A DNA stretch of 64,000 nt from Clostridium sp. JN-1 (GTDB lineage Bacteria > Bacillota > Clostridia > Clostridiales > Clostridiaceae), in the NCBI RefSeq assembly GCF_003718715.1, contig NZ_CP033465.1, positions 744,001 through 808,000 of the forward strand, written 5' to 3'. The translations under genes were made by a program, and so were the position numbers. Within the stretch, counting starts at the first letter, position 1, and the number at the start of each line of letters is the position of its first letter. Below the pieces are notes generated by a model. It made no database searches. It was not told the DNA's origin and saw only the letters and a program-made list of their open reading frames with translations. Below, in pieces: positions 35,101-45,399 of this stretch.

Positions 35101-35667
35101 CTATTTTATAGATAAATTTATAAGTTTATCTAAAAAGTTAATATTGTCTTCTTTATCATTTGGATGAAATTCTAACATCATTAATATAGATACTAATAAA
35201 GATTCTGCTAATCTAGTATCAATCTTGGAACATGTATTAAGAGTATCTACTTTGTTAAGACATTTAAAGAGGTTTTCTATTCTTAAAATTAATCTATTTT
35301 TTAAGTCATTAATCTCTTTATCATTTTTAAGTTCATCTGCTGAAGTATTTATTAAAGCTTTCCCTAAACCATTTCTTGATTCAATATCTTCATAAAGTGT
35401 CTTTATGAATTTTCTAAGTTTTTCTTCCGAAGAAACGTCAAGTGTATTTATAGAATCAAGCTTATTAAATGTATTTCCCCAGCTCTCTTTAAGTATACTT
35501 AGATAAAGCTGCTTCTTATTTTTATAGTAATTGTATAAAGTCCCAACAGCTACTCCAGATTTTTTAGATATCATTTTCATATCAACATTAACATAGCTAA
35601 ACTCAACAAACAATTTAATAGCACAATTCCTAATAGTTTTCTCAACATCTTTTATTATCTTTGGCAT
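35101..35667 (-). CDS. TetR-family transcriptional regulator
   Basis: The N-terminal helix-turn-helix is typical (KTIRNCAIKLFVEFSYVNVDM, then KMISKKSGVAVGTLYNYYKN), and the 188-residue length fits. The C-terminal ligand domain is all-helical without clear family markers. An ATGAA...TTCAT dyad lies 17 bp upstream of the start codon, within the expected operator distance, and the TauE gene follows after 23 bp. The inducer is probably the exported anion or a related compound. Confidence 0.9.
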   Translation of the reverse strand: MPKIIKDVEKTIRNCAIKLFVEFSYVNVDMKMISKKSGVAVGTLYNYYKNKKQLYLSILKESWGNTFNKLDSINTLDVSSEEKLRKFIKTLYEDIESRNGLGKALINTSADELKNDKEINDLKNRLILRIENLFKCLNKVDTLNTCSKIDTRLAESLLVSILMMLEFHPNDKEDNINFLDKLINLSIK

Positions 35668-35683
35668 AATATCACCTTCTATT

Positions 35684-35699
35684 ATGAATGATGGTTCAT
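35684..35699. promoter_or_regulatory. Candidate TetR operator ATGAATGATGGTTCAT
   Basis: A 16-bp dyad with 5-bp arms (ATGAA/TTCAT), 17 bp upstream of the tetR start codon. Confidence 0.5.
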
Positions 35700-35876
35700 T
35701 TAAAGTATAACATTATTATATAAATTCCTTCTTTATTTGTAAATAAGTAATTCTTGAAATTTCATTTAATATATAATACATGAAAGCTAATAAGTATGTG
35801 TTTCTGTTTATCAAGATAATATAGACACGTGGTATGACGGATGTGTAAATTAATTATATACTAAGTGAAGTTAATT

Positions 35877-35900
35877 ACCACCGAGACAAGCAGCGGTGGT
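35877..35900. terminator. Hairpin ACCACCG/CGGTGGT followed by T-rich tract
   Basis: ACCACCG (35877-35883) pairs with CGGTGGT (35894-35900), then TTTTCTT. No intact gene ends here on the plus strand, so it probably belonged to a lost gene. Confidence 0.55.
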
Positions 35901-35916
35901 TTTCTTGCTGTAATTC

Positions 35917-36000
35917 TACGAAGGCATGATTAGTGTAAAAAGTGAACTTGGAAAGGGAACATCTTTTACTAGTACATTTTTAAATCTTATTCAGCCATAG
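35917..36000 (+). pseudogene. C-terminal fragment of a sensor histidine kinase
   Basis: The open frame reads YEGMISVKSELGKGTSFTST and stops at TAG 35998-36000. GMISVKSELGKGTSF is the well-known G2-box end of HATPase domains (normally preceded by the G1 box and followed by strand residues). The upstream codons are interrupted by TAA at 35911, and no other part of a kinase is nearby. It is therefore a leftover of a deleted kinase, overlapping the 3-prime end of the crp gene on the other strand by 14 bp. Confidence 0.65.
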
Positions 36001-36679
36001 TTTTTAATAATTCTACATTTTTAATATGAATTGATGATCTATGAAAGTCAATGAGTCCTTCATCTCTCATATGACACATCTCTCTTGAAAGTGATGGTCT
36101 TGATACATTTAAAAAATCTGCAAGTTCGTTTCGTTTCAATGGAAGTTTGAAAGTATCATTTTCAGACTTTTTATATTGCTCAATTAAAAGAGTACTTATT
36201 TTAGCTCTTATACTCTTGATATTTAAATATTCAATGTGTTTATTGAGTTTTAATGCTCTATCAGATATAATCATAAGTATGTTGCTTATAAGTGTATGAT
36301 GCCATGTACATGCTTTGCAGCATTGACTTATTATTTTTTTGCCTGGCAAAAATAAAATAATACAATCCTCTTGAGCTTCAACTGTTGCAGGAAGTATAGA
36401 TTTTCTTGAAAAAACAGCCATTTCACCAAAGATATCACCTGGGTTTAAAGTTATCATAAACATTCTGTTTCCTGAAGCACCTTCTTTAACTACAGCAGCT
36501 TTTCCATGTAATATAATAGCAACACTTTCAAATTTGCTTCCACTTATGGCAATCAAATTACCTTTTTTAAAGTTATCTATTTTAGGATTAATACAATTCA
36601 ACATTAAGCTTATACTATTTTCATCTATATTCTCAAATATGATGGACTTCGATAATATGTGGATATATTCTTCAAACAT
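35987..36679 (-). CDS. Crp/Fnr-family transcriptional regulator
   Basis: The 230-residue protein has a cyclic-nucleotide-binding-like beta domain (residues 20-120; ILHGKAAVVKEGASGNRMFM, then LNPGDIFGEMAVF) and a C-terminal helix-turn-helix (LKRNELADFLNVSRPSLSRE). Three cysteines sit together (SQCCKACTW, about residues 119-123), but not at the N-terminal Fnr cluster positions. Its 3-prime end overlaps the kinase fragment. No operon partner is visible; the signal is unknown. Confidence 0.9.
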   Translation of the reverse strand: MFEEYIHILSKSIIFENIDENSISLMLNCINPKIDNFKKGNLIAISGSKFESVAIILHGKAAVVKEGASGNRMFMITLNPGDIFGEMAVFSRKSILPATVEAQEDCIILFLPGKKIISQCCKACTWHHTLISNILMIISDRALKLNKHIEYLNIKSIRAKISTLLIEQYKKSENDTFKLPLKRNELADFLNVSRPSLSREMCHMRDEGLIDFHRSSIHIKNVELLKTMAE

Positions 36680-37125
36680 AAATAAATCACCTTTATCTTA
36701 TAATTCATATTACTAAAGTTTTATAATCATTATATTATAACTAATATATAAAAGCAATTGTAATAATATCGAAACATTGCTAACTCAGAAATTTAACACT
36801 TAAATTCCAGTGAAAATTTTATTTTTACCGGAATTTTATTTTTTTACACTTACTTGAAGAGCTGGTAAGCTCGCAGACCGTTAGGTTAATGTCATCAAAT
36901 CAAAATGTAAATAACTAGGAAGATTTAAGAATAACGCTAAATCATTCTAGTTATTATTAATTTTACAGATAAAAAATATATTTATTTTAAAAAGACACTT
37001 GAAATTTGAAAATCGCTCCAATTATTGAAAATAACACACTTTTGTGTATCTATAATGATTATGGGTGATTAAGATGAAGTTTAAAAAAAGCTTTAGTAAA
37101 TGTCTATTAACAAGTAAAATGATGA
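36680..37125. other. Repeat- and IS-remnant-rich gap
   Basis: The stretch holds R3b, the left end of a 500-bp inverted-repeat element at 36875, and a hairpin AATAACTAG/CTAGTTATT at about 36909-36957. The minus-strand crp promoter lies near 36700. No intact gene. Confidence 0.6.
36802..36854. repeat. R3b: second copy of the TTCCAGT hairpin and flank
   Basis: It repeats R3a across about 50 bp with one base change in the arm (ACCGGAATT in place of ACTGGAATT), including the TTTTTTTACACTTACT flank. Confidence 0.75.
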
Positions 37126-37374
37126 TTGAGGACTATTTGTTCAAGTGTTCAAATAGAATTACCCAATACAGAGCTATTGCGCAGTGAATTTGAATATGAT
37201 AAAAATCAATATGCAGGAGTCGCCGTTGCTAGATTTACATATTTCTATGACTTGTTTCTTATGCAAAAAATGTGGAAATACCGCTTATAATCCTTTGTTC
37301 TTTAAAATTATTAACATCAAAGCATATTATCCACATTTTTCGATATTAAGTTGATGACATTGGACTACCGGTCT
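36875..37374. mobile_element. 500-bp element bounded by 24-bp inverted repeats
   Basis: The left end (36875-36898) AGACCGTTAGGTTAATGTCA... and the right end (37351-37374), read on the minus strand AGACCGGTAGTCCAATGTCA..., match at 20 of 24 positions. Inside are only short broken frames. This is the form of a decayed or non-autonomous transposable element. No target duplication was found. Confidence 0.6.
37126..37290 (+). pseudogene. 54-codon frame inside the 500-bp element, probable remnant
   Basis: The frame (TTG 37126 to TAA 37288-37290) encodes a protein-like sequence including ELPNTELLRSEFEYDKNQYA and ending in FLMQKMWKYRL. The frame lies downstream of a second short frame with a weak start at 37074. 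No family was recognised; it is probably what is left of the element's transposase or cargo gene. Confidence 0.35.
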
Positions 37375-37713
37375 AAAAAATTTTAGGTGCAAAATCTCTG
37401 TTTTATATTTAGTAAAAAAACCTTAAAACTGCTAATAAAATTAACTTTTAGCATAATAACAGAATTACATCAATGTTAAATGATTTGTGTCATTAGTACA
37501 AAATAGATACACCTTTTCGATTTATTAGACCAAGGTGTTATAATAATTTTATATCACATCAAAACTTAGTTCTAACAGCCATAGCCAAGACCTCCCGTAT
37601 GTTTGGATTGGGTACCTAAATCATACACAATTTCTCACTATGGTTGTTATATTTTTTTTATTCAATGTTACTGCTGCAATTAATTTTACAATGAACCGAT
37701 TATTTTTAAATAG
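37291..37713. other. Gap between the element and the GH1 gene
   Basis: About 420 bp. TAACAGCCATAG (37571-37582) has a loose complement near 37638-37649 (CTATGGTTGTTA), giving a possible terminator-like fold for the PTS operon that ends at 37714. No open frame was supported. Confidence 0.45.
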
Positions 37714-39171
<1,458 letters not shown>

Positions 39172-39204
39172 CTAATAAATATTTTTATTTTATTAACTAT
39201 TACT

Positions 39205-40500
39205 TTAGCAATCTTTCTTTTCTTCTGCTAAGTATTGCTTATCCAATGCTACAACAAAAGGATAATATATCATTACAATCAGAATTATTGAAACAAGTTG
39301 AACGACAGCTCCCTGCCAACCACATAATAAAAACCCAGAAATGATTGGTGGAGTAGCCCATGGTATCGTAACGCCGGTGAATATTGGCATGAAGCCGGTT
39401 TTTATGGCAATAATAGGTAAAGTTACCCCAACAATAGGTGACAATACAATAGGTATTAGCATTTGGGCATTAAATACAATCGGGACACCAAATATGACAG
39501 GTTCATTTATATTGAACATAGCTGGAACTGCGCTTAACTTCGTAATGGTGCTCAATCTCTGTGATTTTGCTACAAAAATCATTGATATTATTAAACCGAT
39601 TGTACAACCGGCACCACCCATTGTTGCAAATTGATCCAACATTTGAGTAACTCCAATATGACCGGTTTCGATTGTTAATTTTCCCGCTTTAAATAAAGCA
39701 TAGTTTTCCAGAGCATTTGCGTTAAGCAATGGGTATAATAAAGAATTAATGACTGTAGGATGTATACCAAACCACCAAAACAATCCATTTAATCCTGCAA
39801 CTATAATCATTGCTCCTGCGCTGCCAGTTATCCCTTGCAGTGGGGTTTGTATTAATTTATAGATCATTTCATGTAATGAGGATCCAGACATAGAAGTAAT
39901 TTGGTTAATGGCTAAACAAGCAATAACAATTAACAAACCAGGAATCAAAGAACTAAATGATTGACTAACTGCATCAGGAACACTTTCAGGCAGTTTAATA
40001 ACCAGATGTTTTTTAATACAGAGACGATTAATCTCAACTGTCATAATTCCTATTAATAATGCTGTGATAACTCCTTTCGTGCCCAACCAAGCAAAAGGCA
40101 AAACCCCTGTTACTACTTCACCTGATTTTAAAATAATGCTTTTGGGGGTAATAACAATATATGCAACTATGGCTAATATCAAATTCTGGAGTTCATTCAT
40201 TTTATATTCTTTTGCGAGATAATAGGCAAATGTTGCTGCAGTCATAACTCCAAATATATCATAAGTAGCACTTGTCGCTTGGGAAAGAAGCGGTGACCAA
40301 TTTTTCCCAAAAATATTGTTCATAAAATCTGAATACCCTTTAATAGGAAAATTAAGTATTAGCACAAATATCGATCCTATCAACGTTAAAGACATAATAG
40401 ACAAGAAGCCTGATCTTAAAGCAACAAAATATTTAAAATTTGTTACTTTTGATACAGACGGTACAATTTTGTTTTCAATAAATTTTGTTGGCGCTTTCAT
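39205..40500 (-). CDS. PTS lactose/cellobiose-family IIC permease
   Basis: The 431-residue membrane protein has about ten hydrophobic segments and the CelB-family features NGLFWWFGIHPTVINSLL, MGGAGCTIGLIISMIF and NINEPVIFGVPIVFNAQML, the last forming the sugar-binding region. It transports and phosphorylates a beta-glucoside together with IIB and IIA. It ends 45 bp before the GH1 gene, while a MITE separates it from the IIB gene upstream. Substrate is probably cellobiose or a related beta-glucoside. Confidence 0.93.
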   Translation of the reverse strand: MKAPTKFIENKIVPSVSKVTNFKYFVALRSGFLSIMSLTLIGSIFVLILNFPIKGYSDFMNNIFGKNWSPLLSQATSATYDIFGVMTAATFAYYLAKEYKMNELQNLILAIVAYIVITPKSIILKSGEVVTGVLPFAWLGTKGVITALLIGIMTVEINRLCIKKHLVIKLPESVPDAVSQSFSSLIPGLLIVIACLAINQITSMSGSSLHEMIYKLIQTPLQGITGSAGAMIIVAGLNGLFWWFGIHPTVINSLLYPLLNANALENYALFKAGKLTIETGHIGVTQMLDQFATMGGAGCTIGLIISMIFVAKSQRLSTITKLSAVPAMFNINEPVIFGVPIVFNAQMLIPIVLSPIVGVTLPIIAIKTGFMPIFTGVTIPWATPPIISGFLLCGWQGAVVQLVSIILIVMIYYPFVVALDKQYLAEEKKDC

Positions 40501-40532
40501 TCAATTATTTACTCCTTCCTTGAGTATCTAGT

Positions 40533-40747
40533 TAGCCGCTTGTGGAATTCCGCAAGCATTAATTCGCCTAGCTTTTTAGCCGTTAGGCTTTTATATTTCT
40601 CTCCACCATGATATAATAAATTGTAACCACACAAAATAATAAATCACGGAGGAGAAGAACAAACATGTTTTGATATTTTTTTGCACATTTTAAATATATT
40701 CTAAAAAGTTATCCATACTTTTTAATTTCAAATTCTGTAATCAACTA
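40533..40747. mobile_element. MITE copy 1 (215 bp) with 12-bp target duplication
   Basis: It is flanked by TGAGTATCTAGT at 40521-40532 and again at 40748-40759. It is about 93% identical to copy 2. The ends are loosely inverted (TAG...CTTG versus CAA...CTA). On the plus strand it holds TATAAT, a ribosome binding site (CGGAGGAGAAG) and ATG TTT TGA, the remains of a transposase start. It lies between the IIC and IIB genes, antisense to the operon. Confidence 0.8.
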
Positions 40748-40789
40748 TGAGTATCTAGTTATATTCTTAAGTAATTTAGAATATATTTT

Positions 40790-41101
40790 TTAAAGTTCTA
40801 ATGCCTTTTTTAGAATCTCATTGCCTCGCATCATTCCGTAATCTTCCATATTAATAACTGCAACTTTTGTTTTCGTTCCTTTAACTTTTTCTTCAAATTG
40901 CTCTTTTGCATATTTAATTTGCGGACCGAGGAGAATTACATCTATATCTTTTGTCTCTAAACTTAAACCGGCATTGGACATAGGTTCAGCAAAAATTTCA
41001 GCATCTATGCAATTCTTTTCAGCAGCTTCCCGCATCTTTCTTACTAATATGCTTGTACTCATTCCATGGGTACAAACCAACATAATAGTTTTTTTTGTCA
41101 T
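40790..41101 (-). CDS. PTS lactose/cellobiose-family IIB component
   Basis: From ATG 41101 (GGAGGG upstream) the product has 103 residues, with the phosphocysteine motif VCTHGMSTSILV (Cys at residue 9; the usual form is CSAGMSTS) and the KAKEQF/GPQIKYAKEQFEEKV region. It passes phosphate from IIA to the sugar on IIC. A longer frame to 41137 lacks a ribosome binding site. MITE copies flank the gene on both sides, copy 2 beginning about 30 bp upstream of the start codon, so its transcription must pass through them. Confidence 0.9.
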   Translation of the reverse strand: MTKKTIMLVCTHGMSTSILVRKMREAAEKNCIDAEIFAEPMSNAGLSLETKDIDVILLGPQIKYAKEQFEEKVKGTKTKVAVINMEDYGMMRGNEILKKALEL

Positions 41102-41130
41102 TTTTAACCCTCCAATAATAATATTTATTT

Positions 41131-41346
41131 TAGTCACTTGCGGAATTTCGCAAGCATTAATTCGCCTAGCTTTTTAGCCGTTAGGCTTTTATATTTTCCT
41201 CTACCATGATATAATAAATTGTAACCACACAAAATAATAAATCACGGAGGAGGAGAACAAACATATTTTGATATTTTTTTTGCATATTTTAAGCAAATTC
41301 TAAAAAGTTACCCACACTTTTTAATTTCAAATTCTGCAATCAACTA
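41131..41346. mobile_element. MITE copy 2 (216 bp) with 12-bp target duplication
   Basis: It is flanked by TAATATTTATTT at 41119-41130 and 41347-41358. Its ends TAGTCACTTGCGGAATTT and, on the other strand, TAGTTGATTGCAGAATTT match at 14 of 18 positions. Near the left end CTTGCG/CGCAAG forms a hairpin. The transposase start seen in copy 1 is lost (ATATTTTGA). Confidence 0.8.
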
Positions 41347-41352
41347 TAATAT

Positions 41353-41724
41353 TTATTTGCTTTTTAGATTATAAATCATTTTATAAAGTGATATTAATTC
41401 TTTTGCACCATCAATGGCTATGGTAGCCATTGTCAAGTGATCTAATGCGTGAATTAATATGATATTAATATTATTTTTTTTACCATTTGCCTCATTTGTT
41501 AATAAACTTGTCTGAATATCATGAGACTTGATAAAGGTTTCATTTGATTTTTTTAATAAGTCTTCAGCTTCATCAAACTTAAACTCTCTAGCTTTTTGAA
41601 TAGCCTCCATAGCATTGCTTCTCGCATCACCAGCAACTGAAATTAGCTGAAAGGCTGTTAGATATTCATCTTCATTTATACTTGTTTCGTTTTCTTTGCT
41701 TTTTACATTTTTATCAATCATCAT
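41353..41724 (-). CDS. PTS lactose/cellobiose-family IIA component
   Basis: The 123-residue cytoplasmic protein is helical, with the family segment AFQLISVAGDARSNAMEAIQ and the phospho-histidine region IHALDHLTMA (His92 and His96; the usual form is VHAQDHL). It takes phosphate from HPr and passes it to IIB. It is the first structural gene after the regulator, in the order IIA-IIB-IIC-GH1, which is normal for cellobiose operons. The stop codon is 6 bp from MITE copy 2, whose target duplication overlaps the gene end. Confidence 0.92.
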   Translation of the reverse strand: MMIDKNVKSKENETSINEDEYLTAFQLISVAGDARSNAMEAIQKAREFKFDEAEDLLKKSNETFIKSHDIQTSLLTNEANGKKNNINIILIHALDHLTMATIAIDGAKELISLYKMIYNLKSK

Positions 41725-42056
41725 TTTGCATATCCCTTTTATTTTTAATAATTAGTATATTTGTGTAGGAAAAAGAATAACAATATTATTATTTTTTAAA
41801 GAAATGTTTTTATTATAATTCACCCCTTTCATATATTATCATTGCCACTTTTTCTAACAATTTTATTATAGTCTTTATCCTATTTTCCCTTAAGCTAATC
41901 ATTTTCCATATCCCTCCGGAAAAATCTCTACCAAATGATTTTCTCATTCTTAAGTAAGATTTTTAAAGAATAACAGAATCCCTTGAGATAAGGTTAATTA
42001 TTTCAAGGGATTCTGTTATTCTACACTACTTGAATATTCAACATTTCAATATTTAT
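41725..42056. other. Operon promoter region between the IIA gene and the LicR-type gene
   Basis: The 332-bp gap holds the regulator's terminator (41967-42022) and presumably the activator-dependent promoter of the PTS operon. A -10-like TATAAT on the minus strand is at 41817-41812 with no good -35, as expected for an activated promoter. Nothing coding was found. Confidence 0.5.
41967..42022 (-). terminator. 20-bp-arm terminator of the LicR-type regulator gene
   Basis: AGAATAACAGAATCCCTTGA (41967-41986) and its exact complement (42003-42022) enclose 16 nt. On the minus strand it is followed by TTTAAAAATC. Confidence 0.8.
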
Positions 42057-43976
42057 TTAATATTCACACATTAATTGAATTAATTCTTTCGGTGAATTAC
42101 ATTCAATTAATTTCTGCACAACCGTTTTATCTTCAATAATATCGATTAACTGTTGATACACTTGGTTTAAATCACCCGTATATCCTTTCCTTATATTTAA
42201 CAAGCAAACAAATTGAACTTTTCTTTGCTCATCCCATTGAATCGGATTTTTCAATGTGCAAATCGTCCAAAATGTTTCGCTTGTACCAAATTTCATAGGG
42301 TGAGGGAGAGCTACCAAGTTTGTAAAACTTGTTGTCGCTACATTTTCTCTTTCTAAAACAAGGCTCTCATAATTATGTGAAACCAGACCCTGCTTTTCTA
42401 ATTTGCTGCACAAATATTGAATTACACTTTCTTTATTATTTATATTTTTATGGATAAATACCCTTGATGAATTTAAAAGCAAATGCATATCAATTTTATT
42501 TGAAAACAACTTTTCTTTTATTTCCTTTACATCTTTATCTGATAAAAAGATATCAACTTTTTGGACAGGTATTCCACAATTATCCTCGATTGGAATAGTA
42601 CTGATAATCATATCAATCTTTGATAAGTTATATGATTCAAGATTATAGCAGCTAATTGCATCAGCTATTTCAACATGATCTCCAAATACTTTTTGCAATC
42701 GATTGTAAAGTATTTTTGCACTTCCCATACCAGTTGCACAAACAACCAGGACTCTTTTTTTAGCACTTTTATTGCTCTCCATCCGCTCTAATGCTACCTC
42801 AATATGAAGTGCAATATATGAAGTCTCATTCATATCCACCTCTTTATGAATGTATGATTCAATACATTTACTAGCAATAATTGCTCCTTCAAATGCACTA
42901 GGACATTTTAATTCAATTTCATACAAAAGAGGATTTTTTATATTGAAATGAAATAATATACGATTTATTGCTGGACGAAGATGTAGTGTTAGCCCTTGAA
43001 TAAATTCAAGGTCATTGCGGAAATCCCAATGAAATTCTTCTCTTAATTGGTCTATAATATTATCTACAATTTTACCTACCTCGCCGCTATATTCAATATA
43101 TGCTTTTTCTGAGAACAGTTTCGTGCAAAGCAAATGAACAGTGATATAGTCAATCTCTGTTTCTAGAAATTCTAAATTTGTATAGCTTTCTACTTCTTTT
43201 ACAATTTCTTTAGCCACATTTTTTTCAAAAGTATACTCTATATTTGAATGAGTATTTAATGGTTCAATAATAAACCCTTCTTTAATTCTTTTACAAGCTA
43301 TTGCAATATGTTTAGCCAAATTATCCAATGAAACATCTGAAATTTCTATTTGATAACTTTTTACCTTTTTTATAAGAATATCTTTAGTTTTAATGAACAA
43401 ATCTTTATCATATGATTGGAGTTTATTATATTCTGTAACCATATTTGCACTATTATCAAGAAGTAAGTTAGATAGACACATTCTTTTCATGTATTCGTTC
43501 CCTTCAATTTCTGTTCCATAGTAGGGGCGATTAATAATTTTTAATTTATATGTACCCATTATTTGTCGGACTATTTTTAAGTCCTTTTGTAATGTTGATT
43601 TAGAAACAAACATTTCATCTTCAAGGTCTTCCATCTTTATGTAACCCTTTGCCAATAAAAAACGCTTGATAATATAATTAACACGGTCATTTTTATCAGT
43701 AAAGTCATTGGAAATATCTCCGTCCTTATCAAATGACTGACAGTAAAATTTCAGAAATTGTTCTGCATTAATGATTTCTAATTTATAACCTTTTCCACTA
43801 ATTGATTGAATTTTAGCGCCTATTTTTTGACTTTCACCTTGTAATACTTTTATCTCATTTCTAACTGTTTTGTCGCTAACCCCTAATTCTTTAGATATCC
43901 ATTTAGCAGTCAGTATCCCTTTAAACTTAGTTAAAAATAATAAAATTTGTTTTTGTCGATTTGTTAGCAGAGACAA
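42057..43976 (-). CDS. LicR/MtlR-type PTS-controlled transcriptional activator
   Basis: The 639-residue protein has the modular plan of BglG-related DNA-binding activators: two N-terminal helix-turn-helix domains (residues 1-60 and about 80-170), two PRD domains with regulatory histidines (LAKHIAIAC, ITVHLLCT, LTLHLRPA, IALHIEVA), an EIIB-like domain with Cys in VVCATGMGSAKILY (about residue 417) and an EIIA-like domain with His in VALPHPMKFG near the C-terminus. Phosphorylation by HPr and EII proteins would set its activity according to sugar supply. It precedes the PTS genes on the same strand. Confidence 0.9.
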   Translation of the reverse strand: MSLLTNRQKQILLFLTKFKGILTAKWISKELGVSDKTVRNEIKVLQGESQKIGAKIQSISGKGYKLEIINAEQFLKFYCQSFDKDGDISNDFTDKNDRVNYIIKRFLLAKGYIKMEDLEDEMFVSKSTLQKDLKIVRQIMGTYKLKIINRPYYGTEIEGNEYMKRMCLSNLLLDNSANMVTEYNKLQSYDKDLFIKTKDILIKKVKSYQIEISDVSLDNLAKHIAIACKRIKEGFIIEPLNTHSNIEYTFEKNVAKEIVKEVESYTNLEFLETEIDYITVHLLCTKLFSEKAYIEYSGEVGKIVDNIIDQLREEFHWDFRNDLEFIQGLTLHLRPAINRILFHFNIKNPLLYEIELKCPSAFEGAIIASKCIESYIHKEVDMNETSYIALHIEVALERMESNKSAKKRVLVVCATGMGSAKILYNRLQKVFGDHVEIADAISCYNLESYNLSKIDMIISTIPIEDNCGIPVQKVDIFLSDKDVKEIKEKLFSNKIDMHLLLNSSRVFIHKNINNKESVIQYLCSKLEKQGLVSHNYESLVLERENVATTSFTNLVALPHPMKFGTSETFWTICTLKNPIQWDEQRKVQFVCLLNIRKGYTGDLNQVYQQLIDIIEDKTVVQKLIECNSPKELIQLMCEY

Positions 43977-44051
43977 TTTAATATCCTCCCTTTGACATTG
44001 TTGATAAAAAGTGTTAGCTTACCAAATAACTAACTTTGTGAGGTGCTTTTT

Positions 44052-44445
44052 ATGTTAGGTATCTGGCGTTCTCATGCTAAATATCAATCATTCCTTATCA
44101 ACAATTTATTGTTATTCTATATCTAGAATAAAACTTCTCTAAACTTTATATTCTTGATTTAGATGTTATCAAACCTTTGATTGAACCTTGTTTTTCTAAT
44201 ACTGGTAAGCCATCTAACCAACAGCAGGAAATATTTCGTTCATTTATTTTTATGCCTAAACTTGGATATCACAGCATTTCAAAATGGATTGATTTTCTTA
44301 GGGTTACACCTATTTTTTGTTATTCCATTGGTGTTTCATCTGACGATGTTCCTGGTGTTGGCAGTCATTATGACTTTATTGACAGGTTGTGACTAGAGAA
44401 CCCTGATATTCTTAAAGAACGTCAGAATTTTCTTTACCCATTTTA
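44052..44445 (+). pseudogene. Decayed DDE transposase N-terminus (IS1182/IS5-like)
   Basis: The frames give LDLDVIKPLIEPCFSNTGKP, then FIFMPKLGYHSISKWIDFLR and SDDVPGVGSHYDFIDRL, a recognisable DUF772-type transposase N-terminus (compare LLGYTSITKW and PGVGTFYDFLDRL forms). A TGA replaces a sense codon after DRL, and LENPDILKERQ follows in frame before a TAA. A start at ATG 44052 opens a separate short frame, showing a frameshift. About two thirds of the gene is missing. Confidence 0.75.
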
Positions 44446-44619
44446 AGTAATTCAACCAATTTAGATTTTATAGTAATAAATTTTAATTATACTATTTTTT
44501 ATATTGTAACATTTTGAGAATATTATTGTAAGAGGTTAATTCTGAAAGCATTTAACCACACATGCCTATTATTGACCTTAATTCGTTATATAATCCAGTT
44601 TTTTCACCTCTCTGCTTTT

Positions 44620-44720
44620 ATTTGAGGACAAAAAACATAGGACAAAGGACAGTAAAGGAGGATTTTTCTCCGCTGCGCTGTAAAAAATCAACCTTCTCTG
44701 TCCTCTGACTTCTGCCTCCT
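44620..44720. repeat. R2c: short R2 copy
   Basis: AGGACAAAAAACATAGGACA and AGGATTTTTCTCCGCTGCG begin it, and AAAAAATCAACCTTCTCTG with TCCTCTG close it, an inverted arrangement as in R2b but with the middle deleted. Confidence 0.75.
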
Positions 44721-44725
44721 GTTAT

Positions 44726-45190
44726 TTATACACCTGTATATTGTACTTGCCTTTCTATTGTAATTTCAGCTGGTTCTATTGGAACGCCATTTGCTATGCT
44801 GTCTCCCATTGGGTATTTTTTTTCAACAGATCTAATAAGTTCTATTACTTTACTTTCTGGAGAATTGGTTTTTATGTGAACATTAAATCTTATATCTTGA
44901 TACCCAGGTCTTGAATTAGAAGAACTCATAGAAGCATTTGGGTCTATATCACCTTCAAGTTCAATTGATAAGTCTTCTATATTTACTCCATATTTGCTTG
45001 CAGACGATGCCGTGGATATTGCTTGGCAGCCTCCTAGTGCACAAAGCAAAAGTTGTGCAGGATTCATACCTGTATTTGTTCCGCCGGATTCTATTGGCTG
45101 ATCTATTAAAACTTTAAATTCACCAGATTGTGCTTCTACTGATATTCCATTCTTTTTTTGAACTGCTGCTTTTATAGTTGTTAATGCCAT
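44726..45190 (-). CDS. OsmC-family protein
   Basis: From ATG 45190 (AAGGAGTGAT upstream) the 154-residue product shows the OsmC/Ohr fold elements, including NPAQLLLCALGGCQAISTAS with a conserved cysteine. Classical Ohr/OsmC enzymes use two cysteines to reduce organic hydroperoxides. The first, expected in the PEELLAAA region, is Cys57 (LLCALGGC: Cys57 and Cys62), so the pair is too close for the usual Ohr chemistry, and the protein belongs to the YhfA/OsmC-like group of uncertain activity. Confidence 0.85.
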   Translation of the reverse strand: MALTTIKAAVQKKNGISVEAQSGEFKVLIDQPIESGGTNTGMNPAQLLLCALGGCQAISTASSASKYGVNIEDLSIELEGDIDPNASMSSSNSRPGYQDIRFNVHIKTNSPESKVIELIRSVEKKYPMGDSIANGVPIEPAEITIERQVQYTGV

Positions 45191-45399
45191 TAAAATCACT
45201 CCTTCAAATATATTATTTCAAAACAAAGTTAAATTATTATGACAAATGGGTAAATTCGAAATAATAATTTAGGCATATTGAAAAAAATCAAAAAATAGTA
45301 TAAACTTTATATATGCTAGTATATATAAGTTTTGGTAAAGGATACTGGCAAAATTTATATTACCCTTTGAAGGGGCAACAATAAAGAGGGGGAACAGAT

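Larger units (their letters stand above)
43977..44725. other. Gap with IS pseudogene and R2c repeat
   Basis: The gap holds a decayed IS transposase (44052-44445) and R2c (about 44620-44720). The remaining stretch 44446-44619 has no clear feature. Confidence 0.7.

Noticed and set aside
35820-35916. Possible further parts of the lost histidine kinase
   Set aside because: No HisKA or HATPase motifs other than the 28-codon tail could be found, and the frame has stops.
40613-40672. A start of a transposase gene in MITE copy 1
   Set aside because: ATG is followed by one codon and TGA, so no protein can be made; it is only a trace of a former gene.
44177-44396. Two overlapping 71-codon frames as genes
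   Set aside because: One is the central part of the transposase pseudogene and the other is its shadow frame.
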